Part shown: positions 1 through 7,570 of the stretch, in pieces
Layout of the letters: the number at the start of each line of letters is the position of its first letter
Position numbering within the stretch: position 1 is the stretch's first letter
Source of the DNA: Glandiceps talaboti
Taxonomy: Eukaryota > Hemichordata > Enteropneusta > Spengelidae
Assembly (NCBI RefSeq): GCF_964340395.1
Contig: NC_135565.1
Location: 21,669,709 to 21,679,708, forward strand
DNA: 10,000 nucleotides
Reading direction: 5' to 3'
Program-made: the position numbers and the translations under genes
Notes under the pieces: generated by a model
Database searches by the model: none
The model's input: only the letters and a program-made list of their open reading frames with translations
What the model was told of the DNA's origin: nothing

Positions 1-514
1 AATGACAAGTCAAAGCCCAATGGGCATTAAGGTTAAATGTACATTGTGTGTGTGTATTCTGTGATATACGCTGCAACCATGCACTACTGAAATCCTGGCC
101 TTTAGGAATGGTAATGTAAGGTTAGTTTGTCATTTTCTACTTATTTGTCATGTTTAACATAACTTTAGAAATGTTTAGTGCATAGGATCCGAGCTAATAC
201 TATAAAAAAATATGTCATTAACGTTGTGATTTCCAGACGACTATTGCCGACAAAGACATTTTGGTGGTAATCAAAAATGTCGTCGCACGTGTCTCATAAG
301 GTCATTTCGAAATCGCCAAAATAACTTGGAGCGTATTGGTGCAATGTTCAGCCGTGTACAAGGTCGATTTTACCTTCATTAAAAAAGATTTACAATTGTG
401 TTAGTCCTTACCTATTCAGACCACTAACGAATATTTTAGTGTTCTGAGTAACAGACGTAATTATTAAGTCTGTCATGTCAGAGTGCTTCTGACGTTTTAT
501 CACAAAAAACATGT
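1..514. other. Intergenic DNA, no recognised gene
   Basis: I see no coding segment, RNA gene or transposon signature here. There is a short TG run near 43-54 and a small inverted repeat: GACATTTT at 255-262 pairs with AAAATGTC at 274-281, and weaker CGAC/GTCG pairing lies just outside. The LINE described next may begin before 515, but the similarity is too decayed to place its edge. Confidence 0.5.
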
Positions 515-1320
515 TGTAGATTTGGTGGCAAAAAGCATACCGTAAGATCTTAATTGTTTTTAAAGCATAGAGAGTATCGTCGGTAGTGTTGTAGTAGAGT
601 ATAGCTGGTATCGTAGGTATTGGCGATGATCTGATTCCCGTCAGGCCAAGAGCCTTGAAGTGATCCTTGACTATTGTCTGACAATGAAGCCGCATATTGG
701 ACAGATCTGCCGTTCTGCCACTTTTCATTTGCATCGTATTGCGCTTATCCGCAAATATTTATCTCAATCTGCTACTGAGCAATTAGTTCATGCATTCATT
801 ACATCTCGAATAGATTCATGTAATTCACTTTTATTTGGGCTCCCGAAGTACCTAATCAACCGTATTCAACGTATTCAAAATATTGCCGCTAGAATTGTAA
901 CTCGTTCCAAAATCACCTTTCACATCACTCCAATTTTATATCAGTTGCATTGGTTACCTGTTTCAGAACGTATTGTTTTTAAGATTTTAGTTCTTATTTT
1001 TAAATCCATTCATAGGCTTGGACCAATTTATCTTTCTGACATGATCAAACTATATGTTCCACGTCGTAATTTAAGGTCAGCTGATCAGTTCAAACGCTGC
1101 CCCATTCGATCACGTACTAAGACATATGGTGATCGTGCTTTTAGTGTTGCTGCTCCCACTCTCTGGAATAATCTCCCACTCAACATCCGTCAGTCACCTA
1201 ACTTATCTGCTTTCAAATCTAATGTTAAAACTTTACTTTTTTAAAACTGCTTTTTAACTGATACTTGTATTGTATTATTTGCTTTCAGCGTCTTTGATCA
1301 CATTTTAGTGCTTCCATGAT
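515..1320 (+). mobile_element. 5'-truncated CR1/L2-like non-LTR retrotransposon (LINE) remnant
   Basis: This is the 3' part of a LINE: decayed coding sequence (about 515-660), an open RT C-terminal fragment ending at TAA 1242-1244, and a short 3' tail with 'GCGTCTTTGATCACATTTT' near 1288. That tail resembles the short 3' UTR ends seen in CR1/L2-like elements of marine invertebrates. 5' truncation is the usual outcome of target-primed reverse transcription. Upstream of 660 the similarity continues in other frames: FGGKK around 520-535, and GDDLIPVRP at 622-648. The coding frame is therefore broken by indels. Both outer borders are approximate, and I found no clear target-site duplication. Confidence 0.75.
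600..1244 (+). pseudogene. LINE ORF2 C-terminal fragment (end of reverse transcriptase and tail domain)
   Basis: A 194-codon stretch from about 660 to the stop at 1242-1244 matches the region downstream of the RT palm in CR1/L2-type ORF2 proteins. Visible landmarks in order are LTMKPHI, RKYLSQSATEQLVHAF, SRIDSCNSLLFGLP, RIQRIQNIAARIVTR, LHWLPVSERIVFKILVL, YLSDMI, TKTYGDRAFSVAAPTLWN and NLPLNIR. The catalytic FADD region lies upstream in such proteins and is absent. The preceding codons (601-660, with GDDLIPVRP) read in another frame and run into TGA at 661-663, so a frameshift sits at about 655-660, where the family normally reads 'NLGV'. No initiator methionine belongs to this reading frame. 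It is a dead fragment and not a host gene. Confidence 0.85.
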
Positions 1321-2505
1321 GAACATACATAGTTAGGCTTACATTAATATACGTGTATTTCGTTCAATGTAGTGCAATGTTTCTCAATCAACAGGTAATA
1401 TTATTGCCATTAAAGCTGCACTAGATGTAACCATAGTGTAGGGTCTATGTTCTAACTCAGTATTATAATTCGGTCAGATAACCAACAATATAAAAGAAAT
1501 TGTTAAAATTCCAATCATTAGACATTTTACTTGTTAGTTAGCGGTTGATTTCATCCATAAGTCGTACTGTACAGTAACAGGTTGATATCGTGATGCATTG
1601 GGGTGCTGAATTTTGGGTGTGGACTCAATTTGATTGGATTTATTATACCATATTATGTGTATAGCTATTCAAATGTATTTACCAATAGGCAATTCAATAC
1701 TATTCAGGGTGTACCACACTACGAATAAGTCATTTCAGCTAACAAAATAGTTTTAAAAACTTACACGTTGCAGCCCGTGTAGCATACGTATTGGGATATG
1801 CTACATAGAAGTAGGGTAGACATGGGGTTATGGCCTTGAAGCATTCTCTGTCACATCGTACTTTTCATCAATGCATTCTTTAGAAATCTCTTAGACTATT
1901 TTCTTGCCCCCGTGGTCAAATCAGAGTATTGAGTATTTAGATTTCTAAAGGCGTACTGATTGAAGGTAGGTTTTGGATATGTCAGGAGTTGTATGAAGTA
2001 ATACATTTCTGTATGTACATTTAGTCGTTCTTAAGGTGAGTTGACACAAACATTTCCATTGACAGTTATGCATGGCGCATTGTTTGTACGTTTGTAAAGC
2101 TTTCAAATTGATTGATGGATATTGGCCATGTTATTTAAGTAGTCGCTCCGTGTGACCTTATGTCTGGATTGAATTTAGCTAAGACACAGGACAGCTGGGT
2201 ACAGCATCGCAACTATCAAATTAAAAATCCTACTATTTTCTAAAACCAGGATGTTACTTGTGGTTAAAAATACAACAAATACATTTAGAACTTAGGTACT
2301 CCTCCAAAATAGATGAATACAGCTTAAGGTTTCTTTGGTCTTTTGTTTACTTTTTACAAACAAGCTTTAGGGGTACGGGTAGGATACTTTGATATTTCGC
2401 CCTTCACAAGTCTTATAAGTTCACTAGTACTGTTAGAGGCGGCTATTTCCGATTGAAAGAGCTGTTGTCGTTAGGTTGTTGAATACCTGGACAGTAACCA
2501 TGGTA
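1321..2505. other. Intergenic DNA, no gene recognised
   Basis: No long open frame, RNA gene or known repeat is recognisable over about 1.2 kb of AT-rich sequence. The only structure that stands out is the 12-bp inverted repeat at 1878-1950, listed separately. It could be old decayed repeat material, but nothing identifies it. Confidence 0.5.
1878..1950. repeat. 12-bp perfect inverted repeat with 49-bp spacer
   Basis: CTTTAGAAATCT at 1878-1889 is the exact reverse complement of AGATTTCTAAAG at 1939-1950. Outside the arms the similarity is only scattered, so this could be the edge of a small decayed foldback element or chance in AT-rich DNA. No target duplication is evident. Confidence 0.4.
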
Positions 2506-2507
2506 TA

Positions 2508-2542
2508 GGGCGGCCCTATTTATTTTTCTGTTTCTCATCTCC
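2508..2542 (+). repeat. Left terminal inverted repeat
   Basis: It starts GGGCGGCCCTATTT and ends TGTTTCTCATCTCC. The last 14 bases are identical to the inner part of the right repeat in inverted orientation, and the outer part is similar with a length difference in the T-rich middle. TA precedes it at 2506-2507. Confidence 0.5.
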
Positions 2543-2682
2543 CGACGCGACCGACCGTAATTTGCAGCTCCGACATCAGAAAAAAACAACCCTTTTTTTG
2601 TTTCCGATCGTCCCCTGAGTTCATCTTAGCAACACAGCAAGATTGCAAGGTTAAGAACATCAAACGTTCCTCATGGCATCTA

Positions 2683-2699
2683 CCCCCCCCCCTCCCCCC
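2683..2699. repeat. Poly-C tract (C10-T-C6)
   Basis: Ten Cs, a T and six Cs follow directly. The minus strand is G10/G6 and could form a G-quadruplex. Similar C runs occur at 5330-5341 and 8489-8498, and a G-rich pair of runs at 8018-8035, so C/G homopolymers recur through this window, mostly within or near repeats. Confidence 0.8.
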
Positions 2700-2782
2700 T
2701 TGTCACGTCGGAGCAGCATGTGTCTTTCATGGCTGAAGTCATTGAGATTAGAGGGACAGGGCTCGAAATTAATGCCGTCCCA

Positions 2783-2797
2783 GCGGCCCGGGGCCGC
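2783..2797. repeat. GC-only 15-nt inverted repeat
   Basis: GCGGCCC (2783-2789) and GGGCCGC (2791-2797) are perfect reverse complements around a single G. The patch around it (about 2740-2840) is much richer in G+C than the rest of the window. It lies inside the candidate DNA transposon. No function can be assigned. Confidence 0.6.
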
Positions 2798-3943
2798 CAA
2801 ATCTTCCGGCTGGACCGGACGATCTTGGAAAGACATGCCCAATTGAACCGGTACATTTTTTCTATCATTTTCAAAATTATGCTTAAAATTGGTAAAAGGC
2901 ATATTGCATTCCTCAAAAAAGTAATTTTTTACCTGTTTTTAGCTTTAAACCAGTTGTATCATCGGGGAAATGACCGACTCCGTAATGGTAATGCGTTTCA
3001 TGACCCATTACATGTACATGCATGACCTTGGAAGACGTTCTTTGTTCATTGCGCATGTGCGATAAATGAAATTATCACAGCTTCACGCAGCATTACATAA
3101 GCTCACGATGTTTGTTACAACTCACAACCTTCAATTGTGTCATAAACACAGGTTTTAGGCATGGATGTTACAACAATTGTACAAAATGACTCAAAAAGAG
3201 CAGTGATAGCTGATCATTTAAATAGTTTCAGCATTGGAATGTTTGAATGTAAATTTGTCGGTGTCGACACTATGCAACGTCTTGCTATTGCCTATTGCTA
3301 ACATTAGTAACAACACAAACCCTAATACAAGTTACAGAAGATACGTAATGTTTACTGTACTGCAAGGTCAGTCTTAATTTTGTACACATACATGGCATGT
3401 TACCGATGTTTACATTATTACTTTTATACAGTAAATCCCAAAGGAGTACTGAGTTCTAGAAATGTTTACATGTTGTCTAGTGGACTATTTTGACAAGTTC
3501 ACACTGAAGAAAAATGTTTCATAGAAGTAATGATTTATATAAATGAAAATTCCTCTAGCACACTGATGACAATCACGCAAGTGTTTCAAAAAGTTACATA
3601 CTAAAGTTCAAATTGGATAACTTGAAAAAAATGTTTGCGATGTCAATGCCACTTTGATTAATAGGACGAATATATTAGTACTCCTGATAAAATCATACAA
3701 TCGTGGCTACAGATAGACATCCATCAGGATGATGAGTATTCACCTTCTTACAAAGTTGTTCTACGGACTTGTCAACCTTGCTACAATGAAGGCAAGAGAC
3801 CTGTAACAAGGAATTCAATAAAAGAGAAGAGAAAAGAAGATGTAGAGAGACTGAAAGGACAGAGATTAGAACTGAAAAAAATATAGATTTTTTTTCCTTG
3901 CCCCCTTTTTTTTCGCCCTCCCGTCCTGCCCGACTATTCCACT

Positions 3944-3971
3944 GGAGATGAGAAACAAAAAAAGGTCACCC
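3944..3971 (-). repeat. Right terminal inverted repeat
   Basis: On the minus strand it reads GGGTGACC, then seven Ts, then GTTTCTCATCTCC, matching the left repeat at 2508-2542. TA follows at 3972-3973. Oligo-T and oligo-C stretches border its inner side at about 3888-3920. Confidence 0.5.
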
Positions 3972-3973
3972 TA

Positions 3974-4763
3974 ATATGTAGTGCAAACAAAGACAAATCG
4001 ACAAATCTATTGTTATTTATCATCAGACATAGTGTTAGCTGTAATTTGAAAATTTCTTGTTCAGTAACCTCAATATATTTAAAATATTTCACACAAAAAA
4101 GCAATGTTCATCCTATTTGGCGCTTTGTAGCTTATTATAGGTGGAGTGTTTTTTTCTTCATAAAACCAACAATATATTCACCAAAACCGTATCCAGTAAC
4201 GTATAAAGAAATACTATATCAATTGTTGAGTGGTCAGTTTAAGTAACACTAATTCAAACAATTCTGGTGAGGACCATAGAAATACTAGTCGTTCAATAGA
4301 CTGTCGACAGTCGCTCGCGCCTTTTTTTCCTACGTCTTATCTAAACTCCGATCCGGCGCAACACTACTATAATCGCATACTGATATCGAGGGCCTCCCCT
4401 CTTGTAATTATAGAAGGCTCCCTTATGGACGCTGAAATACAATGAATACAATGTAGTCTTTTATTAGTAAGTTATATTCACGTTTCATTATTTGGGGCGG
4501 GTATTATGAACTGATTTTTTTCTCTCTTGTGAGATATTGGAACGCTACCGATGTTACATCTTTCAGCCACATTTTGATCCTAAATTATATGAGGACATAG
4601 CAATACCCACGGTGATAGAATCTGAAAGGGTTGTGACGTCATTTCCTATTTGGGTTGGACGACTTAAATTGATATGATCGTGTGCTTATACTATGTACAG
4701 GCAAACAAATTGATGGACAGGTTTCCTACGATTATGGTTTTATAAAATTATGAATTTCGATTT
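3974..4763. other. Upstream flank of CMAH, no gene recognised
   Basis: The short open stretches here (4010-4246 and 4230-4445) show no known domain and no codon pattern that persuades me. The 4290-4440 part has more CpG than its surroundings and contains the 14-bp palindrome at 4299-4312. It may be distal promoter sequence or a 5' untranslated intron of CMAH, but that is inference from position only. Confidence 0.45.
4299..4312. repeat. 14-bp perfect palindrome
   Basis: GACTGTCGACAGTC is its own reverse complement and sits beside a CpG-rich stretch (GTCGCTCGCGCC). A shorter palindrome with the same TGTCGACA core occurs at 3262-3269. It could be a dimeric factor site upstream of CMAH, but no factor is identifiable. 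Confidence 0.6.
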
Positions 4764-4773
4764 GTGACCCTAA

Positions 4774-4786
4774 ATTTGCATATAAG
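4774..4786 (+). promoter_or_regulatory. Possible core promoter: octamer ATTTGCAT overlapping a TATA-like box
   Basis: ATTTGCAT (4774-4781) matches the POU-factor octamer and runs into CATATAAG, a TATA-like sequence about 180 bases upstream of the CMAH start codon. A start site about 30 bases downstream would give an unspliced leader of about 150 bases. The motif is short and common in AT-rich DNA, and an upstream noncoding exon is equally possible, so this is weak. Confidence 0.2.
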
Positions 4787-4940
4787 TGTCGGCCGAACTT
4801 GATATAGCCCGGCATGCAGTGCTTCTCGTTCGCTCGAGGGTCTCAGAATCCCAGACTGCATCCAGTCAATCTTTATCATATAGAGTAATAAAAGTGTCAT
4901 CTGATAAATTGCTATATCTTTTAGTGTTTTTACTTATTAT

Positions 4941-4946
4941 GAGCAG
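4941..4946 (+). other. Possible 3' splice site of a 5' UTR intron
   Basis: GAGCAG at 4941-4946 follows a T-rich stretch (about 4915-4940) and would place an acceptor 17 bases upstream of the start codon. Vertebrate CMAH genes have noncoding 5' exons, so this is plausible. The alternative is a continuous leader, which would carry an upstream ATG at 4939 reading ATG AGC AGA TAA. Confidence 0.25.
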
Positions 4947-4963
4947 ATAAACAAAATAATATC

Positions 4964-5172
4964 ATGGAACAACAGACCATTACCGTTTTGACACTCACTG
5001 AGGATGAAACTCAACAGTTGAAAACAGGCGTTAATATCGTTGACAAATCAGAAAAGGAGCGGTTTATTATATTCAAAGATGGAGACGACACTGAATCCTA
5101 CAAAGCATGTCGTAATATATGCAAACATCAAGGTGGAACATTTGTGAAAGATATTGAAGACTTGGATTCGAG
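4964..5172 (+). CDS. CMAH: CMP-N-acetylneuraminate hydroxylase, coding exon 1 (N-terminus, first half of Rieske motif)
   Basis: CMAH converts CMP-Neu5Ac to CMP-Neu5Gc in the cytosol, using O2 and electrons from cytochrome b5 through a Rieske [2Fe-2S] centre. This exon encodes residues 1-69 and two bases of codon 70. The family signatures are RACK-like YKACRNICKHQGG (C53 and H55 are the first cluster ligands) and VKDIEDLDS. The N-terminal layout, with acidic-start Thr/Leu-rich strands and then LKTGVNIVDK, parallels vertebrate CMAH. The start at 4964 has A at -3 and G at +4 and is the first ATG after the in-frame TGA at 4940-4942. The exon ends at the strong donor AG|GTAAGTTG; reading through would hit TAA at 5174-5176. 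The exon ends in phase 2 and joins in frame to 9525. The identity is confident; this exon alone is incomplete. Confidence 0.93.
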
Positions 5173-5329
5173 GTAAGTTGATAGCTATGGAACAACCAAT
5201 ATTTGAAAACTGCTTACTTTAAGATTGTCTTCTTGTTTTTGTTGATAACAAAATTAAAACACGGTATTTAGAAATTAATGTGCCAAGTAGATTTTCAACT
5301 AAAGCACTGTCTGAAAAATTAGCGAGTCA

Positions 5330-5341
5330 CCCCCCCCCCCC
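5330..5341. repeat. C12 homopolymer
   Basis: Twelve Cs are followed by TCAACC and then five Gs, so CC and GGGGG here could pair with the run. The DNA from here to about 5460 has no recognised gene. Confidence 0.85.
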
Positions 5342-5482
5342 TCAACCGGGGGTATTTTCACACTCCCCAACTAGTTGGACGCTCAAATGTAGTTACTTGT
5401 GACCTTCGTCAGTGACCCTGCACTGCACTCATTTTCCGTTTGATACAAAAGAATTAGACATAAACGTGATTTAACGTGATTG

Positions 5483-5505
5483 CCATGGTTTTAAATTAAC
5501 CATGG
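5483..5505. repeat. 8-bp perfect inverted repeat at the LINE 3' end
   Basis: CCATGGTT (5483-5490) and AACCATGG (5498-5505) are separated by TTAAATT. It lies just beyond the stop codon of the antisense LINE, where a 3' UTR stem-loop used for template recognition by the reverse transcriptase would sit. That role is inference. Each arm also contains the self-complementary CCATGG. Confidence 0.5.
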
Positions 5506-5524
5506 TAAGACAGGGAAGAAAGCC

Positions 5525-6599
5525 TCAAAGGATCATATAATCCCTTGTAGTGTTCATGTACTGGTCCAGTCTAGATTTAAAGTCCACAACAGGTTTGACT
5601 TGGATGATGTATGCTGGTCCATCAAGATATGATGCGCTTTGGGAACAAAAAAATTCCTGATATTCAGTCTGAGTAGATTTTGCAAGTTTGTGTGAGTGTT
5701 CTCTTGTCATGTCCGTTTGGTGATGCTTGAATAAGAATCCCAGTTCAATTGTGTCAACTCCCTTGATGAAACACTTGGGTTAAAGTCTCCAGCCTATCTG
5801 TGTAACTTAAATATCTCAGTTCTGGTATCACCTTTGTCGCTCTCCTTTGAATTTTCTCGAGGAGGTCAATGTCCTTTTTCATAGTGCGTGTTCAAAAACT
5901 GCACAGCATATCAGATATATGGTCTCACTAAAGAGTTCAACAACTTCACGATGACGAATTTTGATTTGTGTGAAATGTTCAGTTTGATGATATATACCCA
6001 AAGTCCTGTTAACTTTTTTAACCGCAGCTGCACATTGATGACTGTTTTTCAGTGAGCTGTGAATCAATACACCCAAACCCTTTTCTTCTCTTATTGAATG
6101 CATATGCAGTCGTTTGTCATTCATGGTGTAATCGTGCGAATGAATTGATGAACCAATGTGAGTAACTTGACCTTTAACCTCATTATTAAGAGGACAATCG
6201 CACAATGTCACACAAGCTTAACAAGGGGGAAGTGGGTCTGGCGTCAATGAAATGGTTTCACTCCATTTTCGCACACAGTCGGCCTGAGAATTAACAGTTG
6301 AACACAGCTTAGTATCATCTGCAAAGAGTATGAAAGACTGCACTGCATCATAAATGTCATTAATGTATATCAAAAGTAAAATATGTCCTTGTACAGATCT
6401 CTGGGGTACGCCACTGCTGACAGCTGACCACTGAGATACAGTTCCATTTAATATTCCATTTAATACTGTACGTTGTTAAGTGTCTGTTGGTTAACCAGTT
6501 CTGAATCCATACACTGATTCTCCCTATTCCTCTATACGCTTGTATCTTTTAAACTGACCTTGCATGAGGAACCTTATCACATGCCTTAGGGAGTCTTCA
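5525..6599 (-). pseudogene. LINE reverse transcriptase pseudogene, palm through C-terminus
   Basis: Reading the minus strand, the RT motifs occur in order but in several frames. They are KACDKVPH (6587-6564, normally KAFDKVPH), WIQNWLTNR (about 6510-6485), SGVPQRSV (6415-6392), YIND (6367-6356) and the catalytic FADD (6325-6314). Then come EEKGLGVLIHSSLKNSHQC and AAAVKKVNRTLGI (about 6085-5995), KDIDLLEKIQRRATKVIP (about 5876-5823), REHSHKLAKS, and FKSRLDQYM near the end. Stops or frame changes occur at about 6590 and 6483, at TAA about 6217-6219, at the stop at 5879-5881, and in a deletion-like gap at about 5770-5780. The Asp pair of FADD is retained, but the protein cannot be made. Confidence 0.88.
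6442..6465. repeat. 12-bp tandem duplication inside the LINE RT
   Basis: TTCCATTTAATA occurs twice in a row (6442-6453 and 6454-6465). On the minus strand it duplicates four codons (LNGI) next to the conserved VLNGTVSQW stretch without shifting the frame. It looks like a replication slip in the decaying copy or its source element. Confidence 0.75.
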
Positions 6600-6909
6600 G
6601 TAATTACAATGGGGAGGGCCGTGGAATTTGGGGTGGATAACTTATTATAAATTGGTCCTCAGGGAAGGGCCATATTTTAGAAAATGAAAATTAGGGGAGG
6701 GTATCATTTTACTTTGACTCAATTTTACCTAACTTTGCATTATTTTGTTATTTTGGCATGGTCCCATCGCTGTCACCTGTTCCAAATCCTACTGCTCCAC
6801 ATCCCACCACTGCCACCATTGTAAAGTACCGTAATAATCCCACCAATTCGGCCAGGTTTTAATGATTATGATTATGAATTACTTGATTTATGAAAATTAA
6901 TTTGTAATT
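6600..6909. other. Intronic DNA with G-rich GGGGAGGG motifs, no gene
   Basis: GGGGAGGG or close variants occur near 6611 and 6693, with AGGGAAGGGCC at 6661-6671. A C/CA-rich stretch (6762-6820, with CCACTGCCACC) follows. The pattern suggests old interspersed repeat material, but I cannot name a family. Confidence 0.4.
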
Positions 6910-7033
6910 ACCTCCAGTAAGGGGAGGTATTAAAATGGCGATGTCTGCCTACGTGTCTGTGTTTCCATCCGTGCGTCCGTCGTGTGTGTATGTGTGTATA
7001 TTTGTGTGTGTGCGTGCGTGCGTGCGTGCGTGC

Positions 7034-7108
<75 letters not shown>

Positions 7109-7430
7109 ATCCCCTGAACGGCTAGCTCAATTATAATAACCTTCGGTACATATAATGTTAGGGGTAATGGCTTGATCAGTTTTTTGTGGGAGATCTGGTC
7201 ATGGTAATTAGGGCAATTTGTATATCAATGAAATTAACTAAATAAGTAATATCTTAATACTGCATACTTCAATTTCAATATAAAACGCTAAACATAACAA
7301 AGTGCATATTTCCTATAAAGTTTGTTGATGTGCCTTACAGTGTTAATGAATAATTTGCATAATTAATCATTTCCGGTAATTAAGCTATATCTTAAGAATA
7401 GATACACCACAAGTAATGTCTCCACTGGTG
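6910..7430. repeat. Interspersed repeat with central microsatellite
   Basis: It opens with the inverted repeat ACCTCC (6910-6915)/GGAGGT (6923-6928), then ATTAAAATGG and a GT/CCGT-rich stretch leading into the microsatellite. AT-rich sequence with TTTGCATAATTAAT and GCTATATCTTAAGAATAGATA follows (7355-7410). This order (GGAGGTATT, then TCTGT/GTGT-rich, then CTATATCTTAAGAAT) resembles interspersed repeats I associate with marine invertebrate genomes. The borders and family name are not certain. The open frame across 6935-7117 is only the microsatellite read as Cys-Val. Confidence 0.45.
6981..7107. repeat. (TG)n/(GTGC)n microsatellite
   Basis: An interrupted GT run (6981-7000) is followed by 105 bp of strictly alternating pyrimidine-purine sequence (7003-7107). 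This comprises TG units, about seven GTGC units (7011-7040), then a pure TG run. Such tracts are prone to Z-DNA formation and length polymorphism. Confidence 0.95.
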
Positions 7431-7489
7431 ACACAATGCTAAAGCAATCGGTCTGACACTTTTTGAGTTTGAATAAAAGAACCAATCTT

Positions 7490-7570
7490 GTTAAAACTTC
7501 TGCTTTACTTGAATCCCAACGTTTTGGCTGTCCACAGACAGCCTTTTTTTGAAGGGCTAATATACACAAA
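7490..7570 (-). repeat. Possible Penelope-like retroelement terminal motif
   Basis: On the minus strand the order is AGCCCTTCAAAAAAAGGCTGTC, a short loop, GACAGCC, then AAAACGTTGGGATTCAAGTAAA. The pattern 'CTTC(A/G)-rich, GGC hairpin, (A)AACGTTGGG' is one I associate with ends of Penelope-like elements in aquatic animals. The hairpin arms are 7526-7532 and 7537-7543. No RT or GIY-YIG nuclease coding is seen nearby, and I found no hammerhead ribozyme core, so this is tentative. Confidence 0.3.

Larger units (their letters stand above)
2508..3971. mobile_element. Candidate non-autonomous DNA transposon with terminal inverted repeats, about 1.46 kb
   Basis: The left end (2508-2542) and the reverse complement of the right end (3944-3971) share a start of the form GGGYGRCC, then a T-rich stretch, then the identical block TGTTTCTCATCTCC. 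TA lies directly outside both ends (2506-2507 and 3972-3973), which suits a TA target duplication. A related block, CCTTTTTTTGTTTCCGATC, recurs just inside the left end (about 2593-2611), like a subterminal repeat. No transposase is recognisable inside, so a non-autonomous or internally deleted copy is likely. The interior includes a GC-rich patch at 2740-2840 in otherwise AT-rich DNA. The superfamily cannot be assigned from the ends alone. Confidence 0.5.
5460..6599 (-). mobile_element. 5'-truncated LINE remnant, antisense in CMAH intron 1
   Basis: The coding similarity starts sharply at the RT motif A region (about 6599) and runs to a stop at 5525-5527. An AT-rich 3' segment follows down to roughly 5460, containing the tandem AACGTGATT unit (5464-5480) and the CCATGGTT inverted repeat (5483-5505). 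The 5' edge is abrupt: beyond 6600 the sequence changes to unrelated G-rich DNA. The family differs from the 515-1320 element, judging by its EEKGLGV and SSLKNSHQC block. The 3' border is uncertain. Confidence 0.7.

Noticed and set aside
408-734. Minus-strand 108-codon open frame
   Set aside because: It lies opposite the decayed LINE coding sequence, which has clear RT similarity on the plus strand; the minus translation has no recognisable domain.
2660-3025. Overlapping open frames on both strands (2660-2902 and 2680-2916 minus, 2720-3025 plus)
   Set aside because: They coincide with a GC-rich patch and a poly-C run that produces Gly-rich translation; no domain or splice structure supports any of them as a gene.
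3563-3600. CTGATGA string as a hammerhead ribozyme core
   Set aside because: The required GAAA box and stems II and III are not present at proper spacing.
4010-4445. Plus-strand open frames of 78 and 71 codons upstream of CMAH
   Set aside because: No family resemblance, no strong start context, and composition like the surrounding noncoding DNA.
5173-5176. TAA directly after exon 1 as the true end of a 70-residue protein
   Set aside because: The stop lies within a consensus donor site GTAAGT, and the frame resumes exactly at 9525 with the expected second half of the Rieske motif.
6935-7117. 60-codon plus-strand open frame with a Cys-Val run
   Set aside because: It is the TG/GTGC microsatellite translated; alternating TGT GTG codons are an artefact of the repeat.
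7526-7550. Stem-loop followed by T7, resembling a bacterial rho-independent terminator
   Set aside because: The context is a eukaryotic intron with spliced coding exons either side; the hairpin fits a repeat end better.
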